Source: Candidatus Gastranaerophilales bacterium
GTDB taxonomy: Bacteria; Cyanobacteriota; Vampirovibrionia; Gastranaerophilales; Gastranaerophilaceae
Reading direction: 5' to 3'
Assembly (NCBI GenBank): GCA_944325025.1
Contig: CALUYN010000001.1
Span: forward strand, 62,001-126,000
Length of the DNA stretch: 64,000 bases
Positions within the stretch are counted from its first letter, which is position 1. Each line of letters begins with the position of its first letter. Positions 25,417-33,316 of the stretch are shown here, in pieces. A program made the position numbers and the translations under genes. The notes under the pieces were generated by a model. It was not told the DNA's origin and did no database searches. It saw only the letters and a program-made list of their open reading frames with translations.

Positions 25417-25426
25417 AACCGACCTT
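25403..25426. terminator. Bidirectional terminator
   Basis: Perfect 12-base inverted repeat AAGGTCGGTTTT/AAAACCGACCTT between the convergent TPR and flavo-diiron genes, with A-rich and T-rich tails on either side. It overlaps the last codons of the TPR gene. Confidence 0.85.
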
Positions 25427-25433
25427 AACTTTT

Positions 25434-26618
25434 TTATACCAAACCTATTGATTTATGTTTTTCATAAATACTCTCAGCCATAACGTCAAGTTTTTTCAAA
25501 TCTTCGTCTGTTGGTTTACCTTTTACCTGCAATGGTTCAACAAGGTCTAACTTCAAAGGTGCAAGTATTTGAGCAATCAAATCAAACAATTTGCCGCCCC
25601 ATCCATAGGAACCAACAAGTGACGCAAATTTAGCTTTCGGTCTTAATACTGCTGCAAGATAAGCAACATTAACTGCCATCGGATGAGGTCCTGCCAGAAC
25701 CATTGATGTTCCCATAACTATTGTTGCAGCATCAACTAAAGCCATTGCCAAGTCACCTAAATCATCATCAACAATATCAAACTTATAAGTTTTGACACCT
25801 TTAGCTTCCAATTTTTCACTTAAATAATCAATCATATCCTTTGTGCTTTCATACATTGAAACATAAGGAAGAACCACAAGATTTTTCGGAGTGTCTGATG
25901 TCCAATCAGTATATAAATCAAGAATAAAGTCAGGTCGTGTATAAACAGGGCCATGGCTTGGCAGCACCATATCAACCTTCATATCCTTTATCATTTGAGT
26001 ATATTTTTTACACATAGTTCTAAAAGGCATCATAATTTCTGCATAATAACGTTTTGCACTCTTTTCAAGTTCAACACTTTCCTGCGCAAAAACATCCGAG
26101 AATGTATAATGAGCACCCAAAAAGTCGCAAGTGCAAATAACATTGTCCTCTTTAATATATGTAAACATTGTGTCAGGCCAGTGAACACCAGGAGCAAAGA
26201 TAAATTTCAAGGTTTTATCACCCAGTGAAACTTCTTCCCCATCAGCAATTACTCTGATTTTTTCATCAGGGACATGAAGCATTGATTTAATATTTTCAGC
26301 GCATTTAGGATTTGTCAGAACAACAGCATTAGGATATTTTTCCAATAATGCAGGAATAGAGCCCGAATGATCCTGTTCGCCGTGGTTTGCTATAATATAG
26401 TCAACTTTTCCAATCTGATTATCAGCAAGTCTTTTTAAATATTCTTTAGTTTTGGGCGGGTACATCGTGTCAATAATTGCAGTTTTTTCAGAGCCTTTTA
26501 CAAGGTAAGAATTATAACTTGTACCATGCTCCAATGGAATTAGTTCATCAAAAATTCTTCTGTCACAGTCATTAAGACCGCAATAATAAATATTGTTTTT
26601 AATTTCCTGAAATTTCAT
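25434..26618 (-). CDS. fprA: Flavo-diiron protein (A-type flavoprotein, oxygen/NO reductase)
   Basis: A 394-residue cytoplasmic enzyme. The N-terminal beta-lactamase-like domain carries the diiron ligands HGEQDHSGS (about 80-88), GVHWPDTM (about 146) and SHGPVYTRPD (about 228). The C-terminal flavodoxin domain begins near residue 255 (LPYVSMYESTKDMIDY). It reduces oxygen to water or NO to nitrous oxide using electrons from rubredoxin, which is encoded about 1.2 kb upstream in the same direction. AAGGAG precedes the ATG. With the neighbouring rubrerythrins it forms an oxygen-defence set. Confidence 0.93.
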   Translation of the reverse strand: MKFQEIKNNIYYCGLNDCDRRIFDELIPLEHGTSYNSYLVKGSEKTAIIDTMYPPKTKEYLKRLADNQIGKVDYIIANHGEQDHSGSIPALLEKYPNAVVLTNPKCAENIKSMLHVPDEKIRVIADGEEVSLGDKTLKFIFAPGVHWPDTMFTYIKEDNVICTCDFLGAHYTFSDVFAQESVELEKSAKRYYAEIMMPFRTMCKKYTQMIKDMKVDMVLPSHGPVYTRPDFILDLYTDWTSDTPKNLVVLPYVSMYESTKDMIDYLSEKLEAKGVKTYKFDIVDDDLGDLAMALVDAATIVMGTSMVLAGPHPMAVNVAYLAAVLRPKAKFASLVGSYGWGGKLFDLIAQILAPLKLDLVEPLQVKGKPTDEDLKKLDVMAESIYEKHKSIGLV

Positions 26619-26637
26619 CTCATTTCTCCTTTACTAT

Positions 26638-27177
26638 TTAATTTGGCTTTTTATAAAAAAATACTTCTTCTTTCAAACACAAGGGGCAATATTGAGGTTC
26701 TTCTTTTTGAACAAAAATAGCACCACATGTTGAACAAACCCAATTATACGTCCCGTCAGGATTTGGGGTCGCCTTATCTTCAAGTTTCAATATTAATTTG
26801 TGCATTCTGTCATAGTGAATTTTTTCAATATTTTCAATATTTTCTAAAAGACCTGCAATATGATCTAAACCTTCTTCTTTTGCTTTTATAGCAAATTGTT
26901 CATAAACTCCTTCAATTTCTTCTTTTTCACATTTCAATGCGTCTTTGGCACATTCTAGCAGATCCGGGAAACACCCGCTGTTACACTTTAACCATTTGTA
27001 CCAGAGTTTTGAATGCTCTTTTTCATGGTTAGCATAGCGGCTCATAAGACGTGACAAATCAGTAAAGCCCTGCTTTTCCGCAATCAAAGCATATATATCA
27101 TACTCCATACGACGTTTTGCATTTATTTCAAACGCCTTTTGCAAATTCTTTTCAGTTTCTGTTCCTTTTAAATCCAA
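26638..27177 (-). CDS. Rubrerythrin-like protein 1
   Basis: A 179-residue protein. A four-helix ferritin-like domain with ExxH-type iron ligands (YANHEKEHSKLWYKWL about 47-62; NIENIEKIHYDRMHKL about 113-128) is followed by a C-terminal rubredoxin-like domain (CSTCGAIF...YCPLC). Rubrerythrins reduce hydrogen peroxide with electrons from rubredoxin. The frame begins with TTG at 27177, preceded by GGGAG; no ATG lies in a suitable place. It is separated from rubrerythrin 2 by a terminator, so it may be expressed from read-through or its own promoter. Confidence 0.85.
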   Translation of the reverse strand: MDLKGTETEKNLQKAFEINAKRRMEYDIYALIAEKQGFTDLSRLMSRYANHEKEHSKLWYKWLKCNSGCFPDLLECAKDALKCEKEEIEGVYEQFAIKAKEEGLDHIAGLLENIENIEKIHYDRMHKLILKLEDKATPNPDGTYNWVCSTCGAIFVQKEEPQYCPLCLKEEVFFYKKPN

Positions 27178-27218
27178 TACACTTCTCCCTTACAAAAATA
27201 TTTTAGCACAAAATAAAA

Positions 27219-27241
27219 AGGCTTTGCTTATAGCAAAGCCT
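27219..27241 (-). terminator. Terminator between the two rubrerythrin genes
   Basis: AGGCTTTGC, 5-base loop, GCAAAGCCT; on the minus strand followed by TTTTATTTT. It lies just past the stop codon of rubrerythrin 2. Confidence 0.75.
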
Positions 27242-27247
27242 CTAATT

Positions 27248-27790
27248 TTAGTAATTCTTTGCTTTCATAAAGAAATAAGCCTGAGGGTGCTTGCAAACCG
27301 GACAAATTTCAGGTGCTTTTTCTCCGGTGTGGATATGCCCGCAGTTTGCGCATTCCCAAACAACAACTTCATTTTTCGCAAAAACAGTACTGTTTTTAAC
27401 TGCTTCTAAAAGAGCTCTGTATCTTTCTTCATGCTCTTTTTCAATTTTGCCGACAAGCTCAAACAATGCTGAAAGTGTGTCAAATCCTTCTTCTTTAGCT
27501 TCTTTTGCGAATTGTGCGTACATATCTGTCCACTCATAACGCTCGCCAGCAGCTGCATCTTCAAGATTTTTCAAAGTTTCAGGAATTTTATCTCCATGCA
27601 AAGCTTTAAACCATATTTTGGCATGCTCTTTTTCATTATTTGCAGTTTCCTCAAATATTTTGCTTATCTGGACAAAACCTTCTTTTTTTGCTTGAGATGC
27701 GTAATAAGTATACTTATTTCTTGCCTGTGATTCACCGGCAAAAGCAGCCCATAAATTCTTTTCCGTTTTTGTTCCTTTTAATTCAGGCAT
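27248..27790 (-). CDS. rbr: Rubrerythrin 2
   Basis: A 180-residue protein and the more canonical of the pair. [13 protein letters not shown] (about 15-27), [12 protein letters not shown] (about 51) and [14 protein letters not shown] (about 115) carry the diiron ligands. The C-terminal rubredoxin domain has [20 protein letters not shown]. It is a peroxide reductase of anaerobes. AAAGGAAG precedes the ATG. It lies 26 bases downstream of the rubredoxin gene and is probably co-transcribed with it. Confidence 0.93.
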   Translation of the reverse strand: MPELKGTKTEKNLWAAFAGESQARNKYTYYASQAKKEGFVQISKIFEETANNEKEHAKIWFKALHGDKIPETLKNLEDAAAGERYEWTDMYAQFAKEAKEEGFDTLSALFELVGKIEKEHEERYRALLEAVKNSTVFAKNEVVVWECANCGHIHTGEKAPEICPVCKHPQAYFFMKAKNY

Positions 27791-27816
27791 AAAACTTCCT
27801 TTCTTAAATTAACTTA

Positions 27817-27954
27817 CTATTGTTTTTCAAACATATCCTTACCTACACCGCACAATGGGCATACGTAATCATCAGCCAAATCTTCAAATTTTACGCCGTC
27901 ATTTTCTTCCGGGTCATAAACATAACCGCATACTGTGCATACATACTTTTCCAT
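27817..27954 (-). CDS. Rubredoxin
   Basis: A 45-residue protein read from the minus strand, beginning [17 protein letters not shown]. CxxCG near residues 6-10 and CPLCG near 32-36 bind a single iron. The domain lacks a few residues compared with the 52-54-residue clostridial proteins. AAAGGAG lies 8 bases before the ATG. It is placed between the PerR-like regulator and the rubrerythrin and flavo-diiron genes, to which it would donate electrons. Confidence 0.93.
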   Translation of the reverse strand: MEKYVCTVCGYVYDPEENDGVKFEDLADDYVCPLCGVGKDMFEKQ

Positions 27955-28005
27955 TTAAATTTCTCCTTTACTTTTTTCACTTACGGCTCCATAAGCCTTA
28001 ACTCT

Positions 28006-28031
28006 GTCATTCTGAACTTGTTTCAGAATCT
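28006..28031. repeat. TTCTGAA-CTTGT-TTCAGAA palindromic repeat, copy 2
   Basis: Core identical to the copies at 20091 and 43630; lies between the PerR-like gene and rubredoxin. It might form a hairpin in the transcript. Confidence 0.8.
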
Positions 28032-28058
28032 ATGTTACATTAATACGACTTTTTCTTT

Positions 28059-28451
28059 CTAATTACTCTCTTTTATTTGTTCCAAACATTCTCTGCATAA
28101 ACCGTTAAACACAATATCATGTTTTTTTATCAGAAAACCTGTCTGTTGTTCTGTTTTTTGAACAATATCCGGTGCAACATCTGCACTTATATCATAAACC
28201 CTTTTGCATTTGTCGCAAATAAAATGGTAATGCTCATGCGTATTATGATCATAATGCGAAGATGATTCCAGACCATCTATTTTTTTTATTATATCATTTT
28301 CTGCTAATTGATTCAAGTTTCTGTATAAAGTCGCAAGACTAATATTTGGTTCTTTTTCCTTTAAAATCGAATAAAGGTACTCAGCTGTCGGGTGGACAAC
28401 ATTTTCTTTTAATGTTTCTAATATAACTTCTCTTTGTCTTGAATAATTCAT
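28059..28451 (-). CDS. perR: Fur-family regulator, PerR-like
   Basis: A 130-residue repressor with a winged-helix domain (YSRQREVILETLKEN, ISLATLYRNLNQLAENDII) and a dimerisation domain with two zinc CxxC pairs (CDKC, CREC). The His-rich HYDHNTHEHYHF segment provides the regulatory metal site as in PerR, which senses peroxide by metal-catalysed oxidation. Its position at the head of the rubredoxin-rubrerythrin-flavo-diiron set supports a peroxide-response role rather than iron regulation. The start at 28451 is preceded by AGGTG; a GTG two codons earlier overlaps that site. Confidence 0.88.
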   Translation of the reverse strand: MNYSRQREVILETLKENVVHPTAEYLYSILKEKEPNISLATLYRNLNQLAENDIIKKIDGLESSSHYDHNTHEHYHFICDKCKRVYDISADVAPDIVQKTEQQTGFLIKKHDIVFNGLCRECLEQIKESN

Positions 28452-28466
28452 ATGCACCTAAAAAAG

Positions 28467-28489
28467 TAATAATAATTCTCATTTTATTA
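28467..28489. promoter_or_regulatory. Possible Fur/PerR box
   Basis: TAATAATAATTCTCATTTTA resembles the 7-1-7 inverted repeat (TGATAAT-N-ATTATCA) bound by Fur-family repressors. It lies 16 bases upstream of the regulator's own start codon. The match is imperfect and the region is AT-rich. Confidence 0.3.
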
Positions 28490-28574
28490 AATGTTTTATA
28501 TTTTGTCAATATTTTCGCTTAATATTAATATACATATAGAGCAATTTTGTAAGATAATTTGTTTTTATAGAATT

Positions 28575-28847
28575 ATGACGGGAAGTGTTAGTGTAAATCA
28601 AAATATGAAAAATCCTCCGCTTAACGTCGGAGTAATAAACCCGCCGGACAAATACTACAAACCGGTGCTCTATTCGCCTGTGCAAGCAGAAAGAGAACTC
28701 GGAGCGATTAATAAAGACGTTTATGTTTCAATACAAAACAGCGAAAGCATAACTAAGAAGAAAACTCCAAAATCCGTTTTTGTTGCACTTGGGTTAGGAA
28801 CTCTTGCAATATGTTTTCCTATGCTGAAAAAATTAATAAAAAGATAA
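28575..28847 (+). CDS. Small tail-anchored protein, unknown
   Basis: A 90-residue protein starting MTGSVSVNQNM. The middle is rich in Pro, Tyr and Asn (NPPDKYYKPVLYSPVQAE), and one C-terminal hydrophobic segment (VFVALGLGTLAICFPML) followed by KKLIKR predicts a tail anchor with a cytoplasmic body. I chose 28575 over the earlier in-frame ATG at 28491 because the extra 28 residues are Phe/Ile-rich translation of AT-rich DNA without a ribosome site. No Shine-Dalgarno precedes either. Unrecognised family. Confidence 0.5.
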   Translation: MTGSVSVNQNMKNPPLNVGVINPPDKYYKPVLYSPVQAERELGAINKDVYVSIQNSESITKKKTPKSVFVALGLGTLAICFPMLKKLIKR

Positions 28848-28918
28848 TCTGTTTTCTAATTTAAAAATTTATAGTAATATGTTTTTATAATTAATATATT
28901 TAATAAGAAGGGGATATT

Positions 28919-31495
28919 ATGAAGAAATTTATAATTTCATTAGCTGTATTTTTTATTGCTAATTGTGCTTTTGCCGGCGATTTCAATGTTTACAAACTCG
29001 ATAACGGTCAGACTGTTGTTATAAAAGAGGTTAAAACAAATCCGATTGTCACAATAGACACCTGGATAAAAACAGGTTCAATAAACGAAAATGACCAAAA
29101 TAACGGAGTTTCCCATTTTTTGGAGCATCTATTCTTTAAAGGGACAACAAACCACGCCCCGGGAGAATTCGATAAAATTCTTGAAACAAAAGGCGCAGTT
29201 ACAAATGCTGCAACAAGTAAAGATTTTACTCATTATTACATAACAATTCCTTCAAAAGATTTTGACCTAGCTATGGAAATGCATTCGGATATGCTTCTTC
29301 ATCCCCTTATCCCGAGAAAAGAACTTGAAAAAGAAAGAAAAGTCGTTATAGAAGAAATTATGAAGGATGCAAATTCGCCGAACACTCTTGTGTACGACAA
29401 CCTTGTAAATATGCTTTATACACAGCATCCTTATAAAAGAAAAGTAATAGGGAAAGCCGATATAATAAGCACAATACATAGAGATCAAATACTTGACTAT
29501 TACAATAAATTCTATGCCCCTTCAAATATGGTTACAGTTATAGTCGGAGATGTAGATTCCGCAAAAGCTCTCGAAAAAGTAAAGCAGGATTTCAATTCGG
29601 AATACAAAAAACCTGTAAAAAATTCTTTCCCGAAAGAAAAAATACTTACTTCACAGGCAAAAAACATTGCCTACTCAGACACTCAAACAGGTTATATGCT
29701 CATAGGTTTCCGCGGAACTGATGTTGATGATAAAGATTCCTATGCACTTGACGTTCTTGCAACAATTTTAGGCGACGGACGCTCTTCTGTTTTTTACCAA
29801 ACAATTAAAGAACAAAAACAGCTTGCAACATCTATAAGCGCATCAAATACAGGTTTTAAAGACGACGGAATTTTTTATGTTTCCGCAACATTTTTACCTG
29901 ACAAATGTTCAAAATTAGAGCAGACAATTTTTGATGAAATAAAAAATATTCAAAAAAACGGAGTAACTCAGGAACAGTTGAGGCTAGCTAAAAATATCAT
30001 TGAAAGAGATACTTATTATGCAAGAGAATCTATTTCAAACATAGCAGGCGAAATCGGCTACACCTATGTTACGACAGATGATATAAAATACTATGACACC
30101 TATATTGATAACATTAAAAATGTTACGGCGGATGATGTAAAAAAAGCTGCAAACAAATATCTCGGTAAAGATAAAAGCGCTGTTTCAATTTTACTGCCAA
30201 ATACCTGCAAAGAAGTCAAAATTTCAAACACAGCAGTTAAAAACACTACCGCAAAATTAATAAGCGAAAATAAAAATACTCAAAAATATGAACTTTCAAA
30301 CGGAGCGACATTGCTGCTTACCCCTAATCAGGTAAATGATATTATTGCAATTTCAATATTTTCAAAGGGTGGAGAATTCATAGAAAAAATCCCCGGGACT
30401 GCGGATTTAACATCATCAGTTCTCACAAAAGGGACAAAAAAATATTCCTCAATAGATTTTGCAAAAACTCTTGAAGATAACGGAATTAAAATTGTTCCCT
30501 CAGTTAAGCCTGATAGCTTTATGATTACAGTTCTAACCACCAAAAACGAGTACGAAAAAACTCTCGAACTTTTAAATGAAGTTATAAATAACGCAACACT
30601 TGATGATTACGAAATTGAAAAATCAAGAACAGATAAACTTAACGCTATCAAAAAAAGCAAAGATATTCCGTTGAATATTGCTATAGACAATTATAAAAAT
30701 TATATCTTTGAAAATACGCCATATTCAATCTCTAATTCAAAACTTGAAAAAACACTACCGCAAATTCAATTTGACGATGTAAGAAATTACTACAGCAAAG
30801 CTTTCTACCCGAAAAATGTTGTAATTTCTATTAACGGCAATATAGACAAAGACAAAACAATAGATGAATTTACAAAAATATTCAACAACAAAAAAGGCGA
30901 AAAGTTTGACTATTCCAAATATTCAATACCTTCACTAAAAGAAGGGAAAAAAATTTCAACTTCCATAAAGGATCTTAAAACAGACTGGATATTTATGGGT
31001 TGGCAGACTTCAGGTTTGTTAAACAAAAAAGAATATGCAACCCTTGAAGTTATAGATTCATTGCTTGGCTCAGGTATGAGTTCACGTCTGTTTAAAAACC
31101 TCAGAGATAAAGACGGACTTGCATATCAGCTAGGTTCACAATATGCGCCGAATGTGTTGAAAGGTTCGTTTATAGTCTACATCGGGACAAATCCGCAAAA
31201 CCTTGATTATGCGACAAAACGCCTCAAAGAAGAAGTTTTCAGGCTCAAAACGGAATTTGTCGGCACAAAAGAATTGCAAGAGGCTAAAGATAAACTCCTT
31301 GGACACTACATCATAGGTCAGGAAACAAACCTTGACAAAGCAACGACAATCGGATGGTTTGAAACATCCGGCAGAAGTTATCAATTTGACGACGAATACG
31401 TAAAACTAATAAACAGTGTAACAGAATCAGATATAATAGAAGTCGCAAATAAATACTTCAATAATAATTATGTTTTATCAATAGTAAAACCATAA
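28919..31495 (+). CDS. M16 family zinc peptidase (two-module)
   Basis: An 858-residue exported protein with signal peptide (MKKFIISLAVFFIANCAFA). The first module has HFLEHLFFKGT (about 59-69), the inverted HxxEH zinc motif of pitrilysin-type enzymes, with a downstream Glu in KERKVVIEEIMKD (about 137-149). The second half (from about 450) repeats the fold without HxxEH, as in clam-shell M16 enzymes where the second module is structural. It would degrade peptides in the periplasm. GAAGGGGAT precedes the ATG, and a strong terminator follows. Confidence 0.9.
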   Translation: MKKFIISLAVFFIANCAFAGDFNVYKLDNGQTVVIKEVKTNPIVTIDTWIKTGSINENDQNNGVSHFLEHLFFKGTTNHAPGEFDKILETKGAVTNAATSKDFTHYYITIPSKDFDLAMEMHSDMLLHPLIPRKELEKERKVVIEEIMKDANSPNTLVYDNLVNMLYTQHPYKRKVIGKADIISTIHRDQILDYYNKFYAPSNMVTVIVGDVDSAKALEKVKQDFNSEYKKPVKNSFPKEKILTSQAKNIAYSDTQTGYMLIGFRGTDVDDKDSYALDVLATILGDGRSSVFYQTIKEQKQLATSISASNTGFKDDGIFYVSATFLPDKCSKLEQTIFDEIKNIQKNGVTQEQLRLAKNIIERDTYYARESISNIAGEIGYTYVTTDDIKYYDTYIDNIKNVTADDVKKAANKYLGKDKSAVSILLPNTCKEVKISNTAVKNTTAKLISENKNTQKYELSNGATLLLTPNQVNDIIAISIFSKGGEFIEKIPGTADLTSSVLTKGTKKYSSIDFAKTLEDNGIKIVPSVKPDSFMITVLTTKNEYEKTLELLNEVINNATLDDYEIEKSRTDKLNAIKKSKDIPLNIAIDNYKNYIFENTPYSISNSKLEKTLPQIQFDDVRNYYSKAFYPKNVVISINGNIDKDKTIDEFTKIFNNKKGEKFDYSKYSIPSLKEGKKISTSIKDLKTDWIFMGWQTSGLLNKKEYATLEVIDSLLGSGMSSRLFKNLRDKDGLAYQLGSQYAPNVLKGSFIVYIGTNPQNLDYATKRLKEEVFRLKTEFVGTKELQEAKDKLLGHYIIGQETNLDKATTIGWFETSGRSYQFDDEYVKLINSVTESDIIEVANKYFNNNYVLSIVKP

Positions 31496-31523
31496 AAAAA
31501 GAGGTGTATAACACCTCTTTTTT
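31495..31523. terminator. Bidirectional terminator
   Basis: AAAAAAGAGGTGT, 3-base loop, ACACCTCTTTTTT, between the convergent peptidase gene and the small protein gene. Confidence 0.88.
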
Positions 31524-31970
31524 TTAAACATATTTATCTAATAAATATTTCTTAGCATCAGCTTTTGCATCTAAATCTTTCCCAACTTCCCTTGCTATAA
31601 CTAAAGAACGCTCTATTGGAGAAAGACAAGCTAATTCGTTCTGAAGACTAGATAATTCATGCTCTGACCTGCGAATTGAATACTCAGCAGGAAGCTGTGA
31701 AACATTAGTTAAACCTGATAAGCTGTATCCGCTATTAACACCTTCTGCATTTCGATATATAACAACAGACTCCCCATCAAATACTACTTTTGTTTTTAAT
31801 TTATGAATAGGGTCTGCAATTCTTTCAGTAAAATTTTTCATTCTTTCTGAATATTTTGACAATGAAACATCGTGTAAAGCTTGAGCAATACGCCCTGCCC
31901 CATCCGGTGTAACTTTTAATGCCATACCAAATGATTGAGTATTATTGCTTTGTACTGGGGATACGTTCAT
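31524..31970 (-). CDS. Unknown protein with SFG-type N-terminus
   Basis: A 148-residue soluble protein beginning MNVSPVQSNNTQSFGMAL. It is mixed alpha/beta, with a Lys/Glu-rich C-terminal helix, and has no membrane segment or signal peptide. The start at 31970 is fixed by AAAGGA with a 6-base gap; the ATG at 31985 lies inside that site. I do not recognise the family. The N-terminal phrase with SFG reads like a lineage-specific motif. Confidence 0.55.
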   Translation of the reverse strand: MNVSPVQSNNTQSFGMALKVTPDGAGRIAQALHDVSLSKYSERMKNFTERIADPIHKLKTKVVFDGESVVIYRNAEGVNSGYSLSGLTNVSQLPAEYSIRRSEHELSSLQNELACLSPIERSLVIAREVGKDLDAKADAKKYLLDKYV

Positions 31971-32082
31971 ATTAAATCCTTTCATTTTTATAAACTACAC
32001 ACAACAGCTACAAAACACGTAAAGATCAAAAATTGACTCACTAGCAATAATTGTTACAATACTTTACATAATAAATTATAGG

Positions 32083-32249
32083 AAGTGAATAAGTAAATAG
32101 GTCTTTACGGTGCGCAAAGCGCACAAAATATAATCTCCCTCTCCCTTAATCCCTCCACTCAAGGAAGGGAAAACAATAAGTTTATTTTTTGCAGCGGAAC
32201 GCTGCCTAAATGAACTTATCGTCTTATCGCTTTATCGCCTTATTAACTT
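32083..32249. repeat. Octamer-array element R3
   Basis: Left end AAGTGAAT, AAGTAAAT, AGGTCTTT followed by the hairpin GTGCGCAAAGCGCAC (32110-32124). The middle is a CCCTCTCCC/AGGGA stretch and a GCAGCG-GAA-CGCTGC hairpin (32191-32205). The right end is an inverted array (AAGTTAAT, AAGGCGAT, AAAGCGAT, AAGACGAT on the minus strand). It fills the space between two divergently unrelated genes and ends 3 bases before a stop codon. Confidence 0.75.
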
Positions 32250-32251
32250 TT

Positions 32252-32905
32252 TTACCAGTTTGTCCTTGTCAAAGTCTGTTTTGCATGACGATCGTACATT
32301 TTATCTTTGTACCATGCACCTTTAAAATCCTTATCAGATTCATACATATATTGCATATCATGCGATATAAAATATATTGCACTGACTAAACTTCCGTTTG
32401 CTCTGTATTGTTTTGACATATAAGGGAAATTGGGATAATTATCGGAGAATTTATCAATATACCTTAGTTTTCCCATTGCATCATAGTAATAAACAGTTTT
32501 CATATCACTTTTGTATTGAACTGCATAGCTTATTAGCAAATTATCTTTATAATAGAAACCGCAAAGGTTTTCAGTATCTGTTTCTTTAACACCGTTTTTT
32601 ACAAGCATATAATGACGCTTGTAATCCTTGTCCTTTAAATAGTCATTGTATTCTTTTCTGAATTCCTTCTTTTTGTACTTTAAGACAGTATCTTCAGTAA
32701 AAAGCTCATCCCTGTATTTTTCAATAACAGCATCTCTTTCAACCTGAGAAATATCAAGCCAGTCAAACACAAGATTTCCTGTTAAAACAATTTCTGACGG
32801 CACATTTTCTTGAATAATTTTTTCTTGTTCAATAGGCTGAATATCCGCACAGAATGAAACTTTTCCTAACATTAATATAAGTAACAAAATTGCAAATTTT
32901 TTCAT
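32252..32905 (-). CDS. Exported protein of unknown function
   Basis: A 217-residue protein with signal peptide MKKFAILLLILMLGKVSFC; the final Cys could also mark a lipoprotein, but the lipobox is imperfect. The mature part is rich in Lys, Asp and Tyr, and has regularly spaced YY/YD phrases (YKDNLLISYAVQY, VYYYDAMGKLRYIDKF) reminiscent of beta-repeat surface proteins of the YD or MORN type. The start at 32905 has GGGGG 4 bases upstream; the earlier ATG at 32965 adds 20 residues without support. Family not recognised. Confidence 0.55.
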   Translation of the reverse strand: MKKFAILLLILMLGKVSFCADIQPIEQEKIIQENVPSEIVLTGNLVFDWLDISQVERDAVIEKYRDELFTEDTVLKYKKKEFRKEYNDYLKDKDYKRHYMLVKNGVKETDTENLCGFYYKDNLLISYAVQYKSDMKTVYYYDAMGKLRYIDKFSDNYPNFPYMSKQYRANGSLVSAIYFISHDMQYMYESDKDFKGAWYKDKMYDRHAKQTLTRTNW

Positions 32906-33065
32906 ATAACCCCCATCTGTTTTTATTATCATACAATGAAAAGTTCTGATGTACAGACTTGACACTGTTAAACAGACATATTCAAACTTTCAGCCCGATA
33001 AAATTAAGGTTTTAACAGTTTGTAACAAAAAATTAACATATTTTTTTAAATTAAGCAATTTTTTC
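32906..33065. other. AT-rich divergent intergenic region before rpoB
   Basis: No gene seen. It must hold the promoter for the exported-protein gene on the minus strand. The ribosomal genes rplKAJL, which usually precede rpoB, are not here. Confidence 0.5.
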
Positions 33066-33093
33066 TTGACGATGAAAATTGATGTATTATGAT
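33066..33093 (+). promoter_or_regulatory. Promoter of the rpoB-rpoC1-rpoC2 operon
   Basis: TTGACG (33066-33071), 16-base spacer, TATGAT (33088-33093). Transcription would start near 33100, leaving an untranslated leader of about 215 bases before rpoB. Confidence 0.65.
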
Positions 33094-33099
33094 TTAAGA

Positions 33100-33316
33100 A
33101 CATGTAAAATTTAAGTTAGGTGTATTGTGCCTAAATTAAGTTGGAACATAAAAGTTCATTTAGCTGAAATTCAGTAAAATGAAAGGTTTACAGCCTCAAG
33201 TTAGATTTTTATTATTGTAAATAATTTTCATAAGACCCTGACATAAATTCAGGGTGACAAAATGAAAAAATAATACAATTTTTTATATAGTACGTACACA
33301 TAGACGAGGTGAATTA
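33100..33316 (+). other. Long structured leader of rpoB
   Basis: Inverted repeats in the leader: TTAAGTTAGG/CCTAAATTAA (33111-33139), CTGAA-A-TTCAG (near 33164), and ACCCTGA/TCAGGGT (33235-33255). None is followed by a T run, so they are not simple terminators. They could act in post-transcriptional control of polymerase synthesis. No known RNA family was recognised. Confidence 0.4.

Noticed and set aside
28460..28495. Firm claim of a PerR operator
   Set aside because: The match is imperfect in AT-rich DNA, so it is listed only as a low-confidence site.
33094..33316. Ribosomal protein L10 leader
   Set aside because: No rplJ/rplL follows and the kink-turn features were not recognised.
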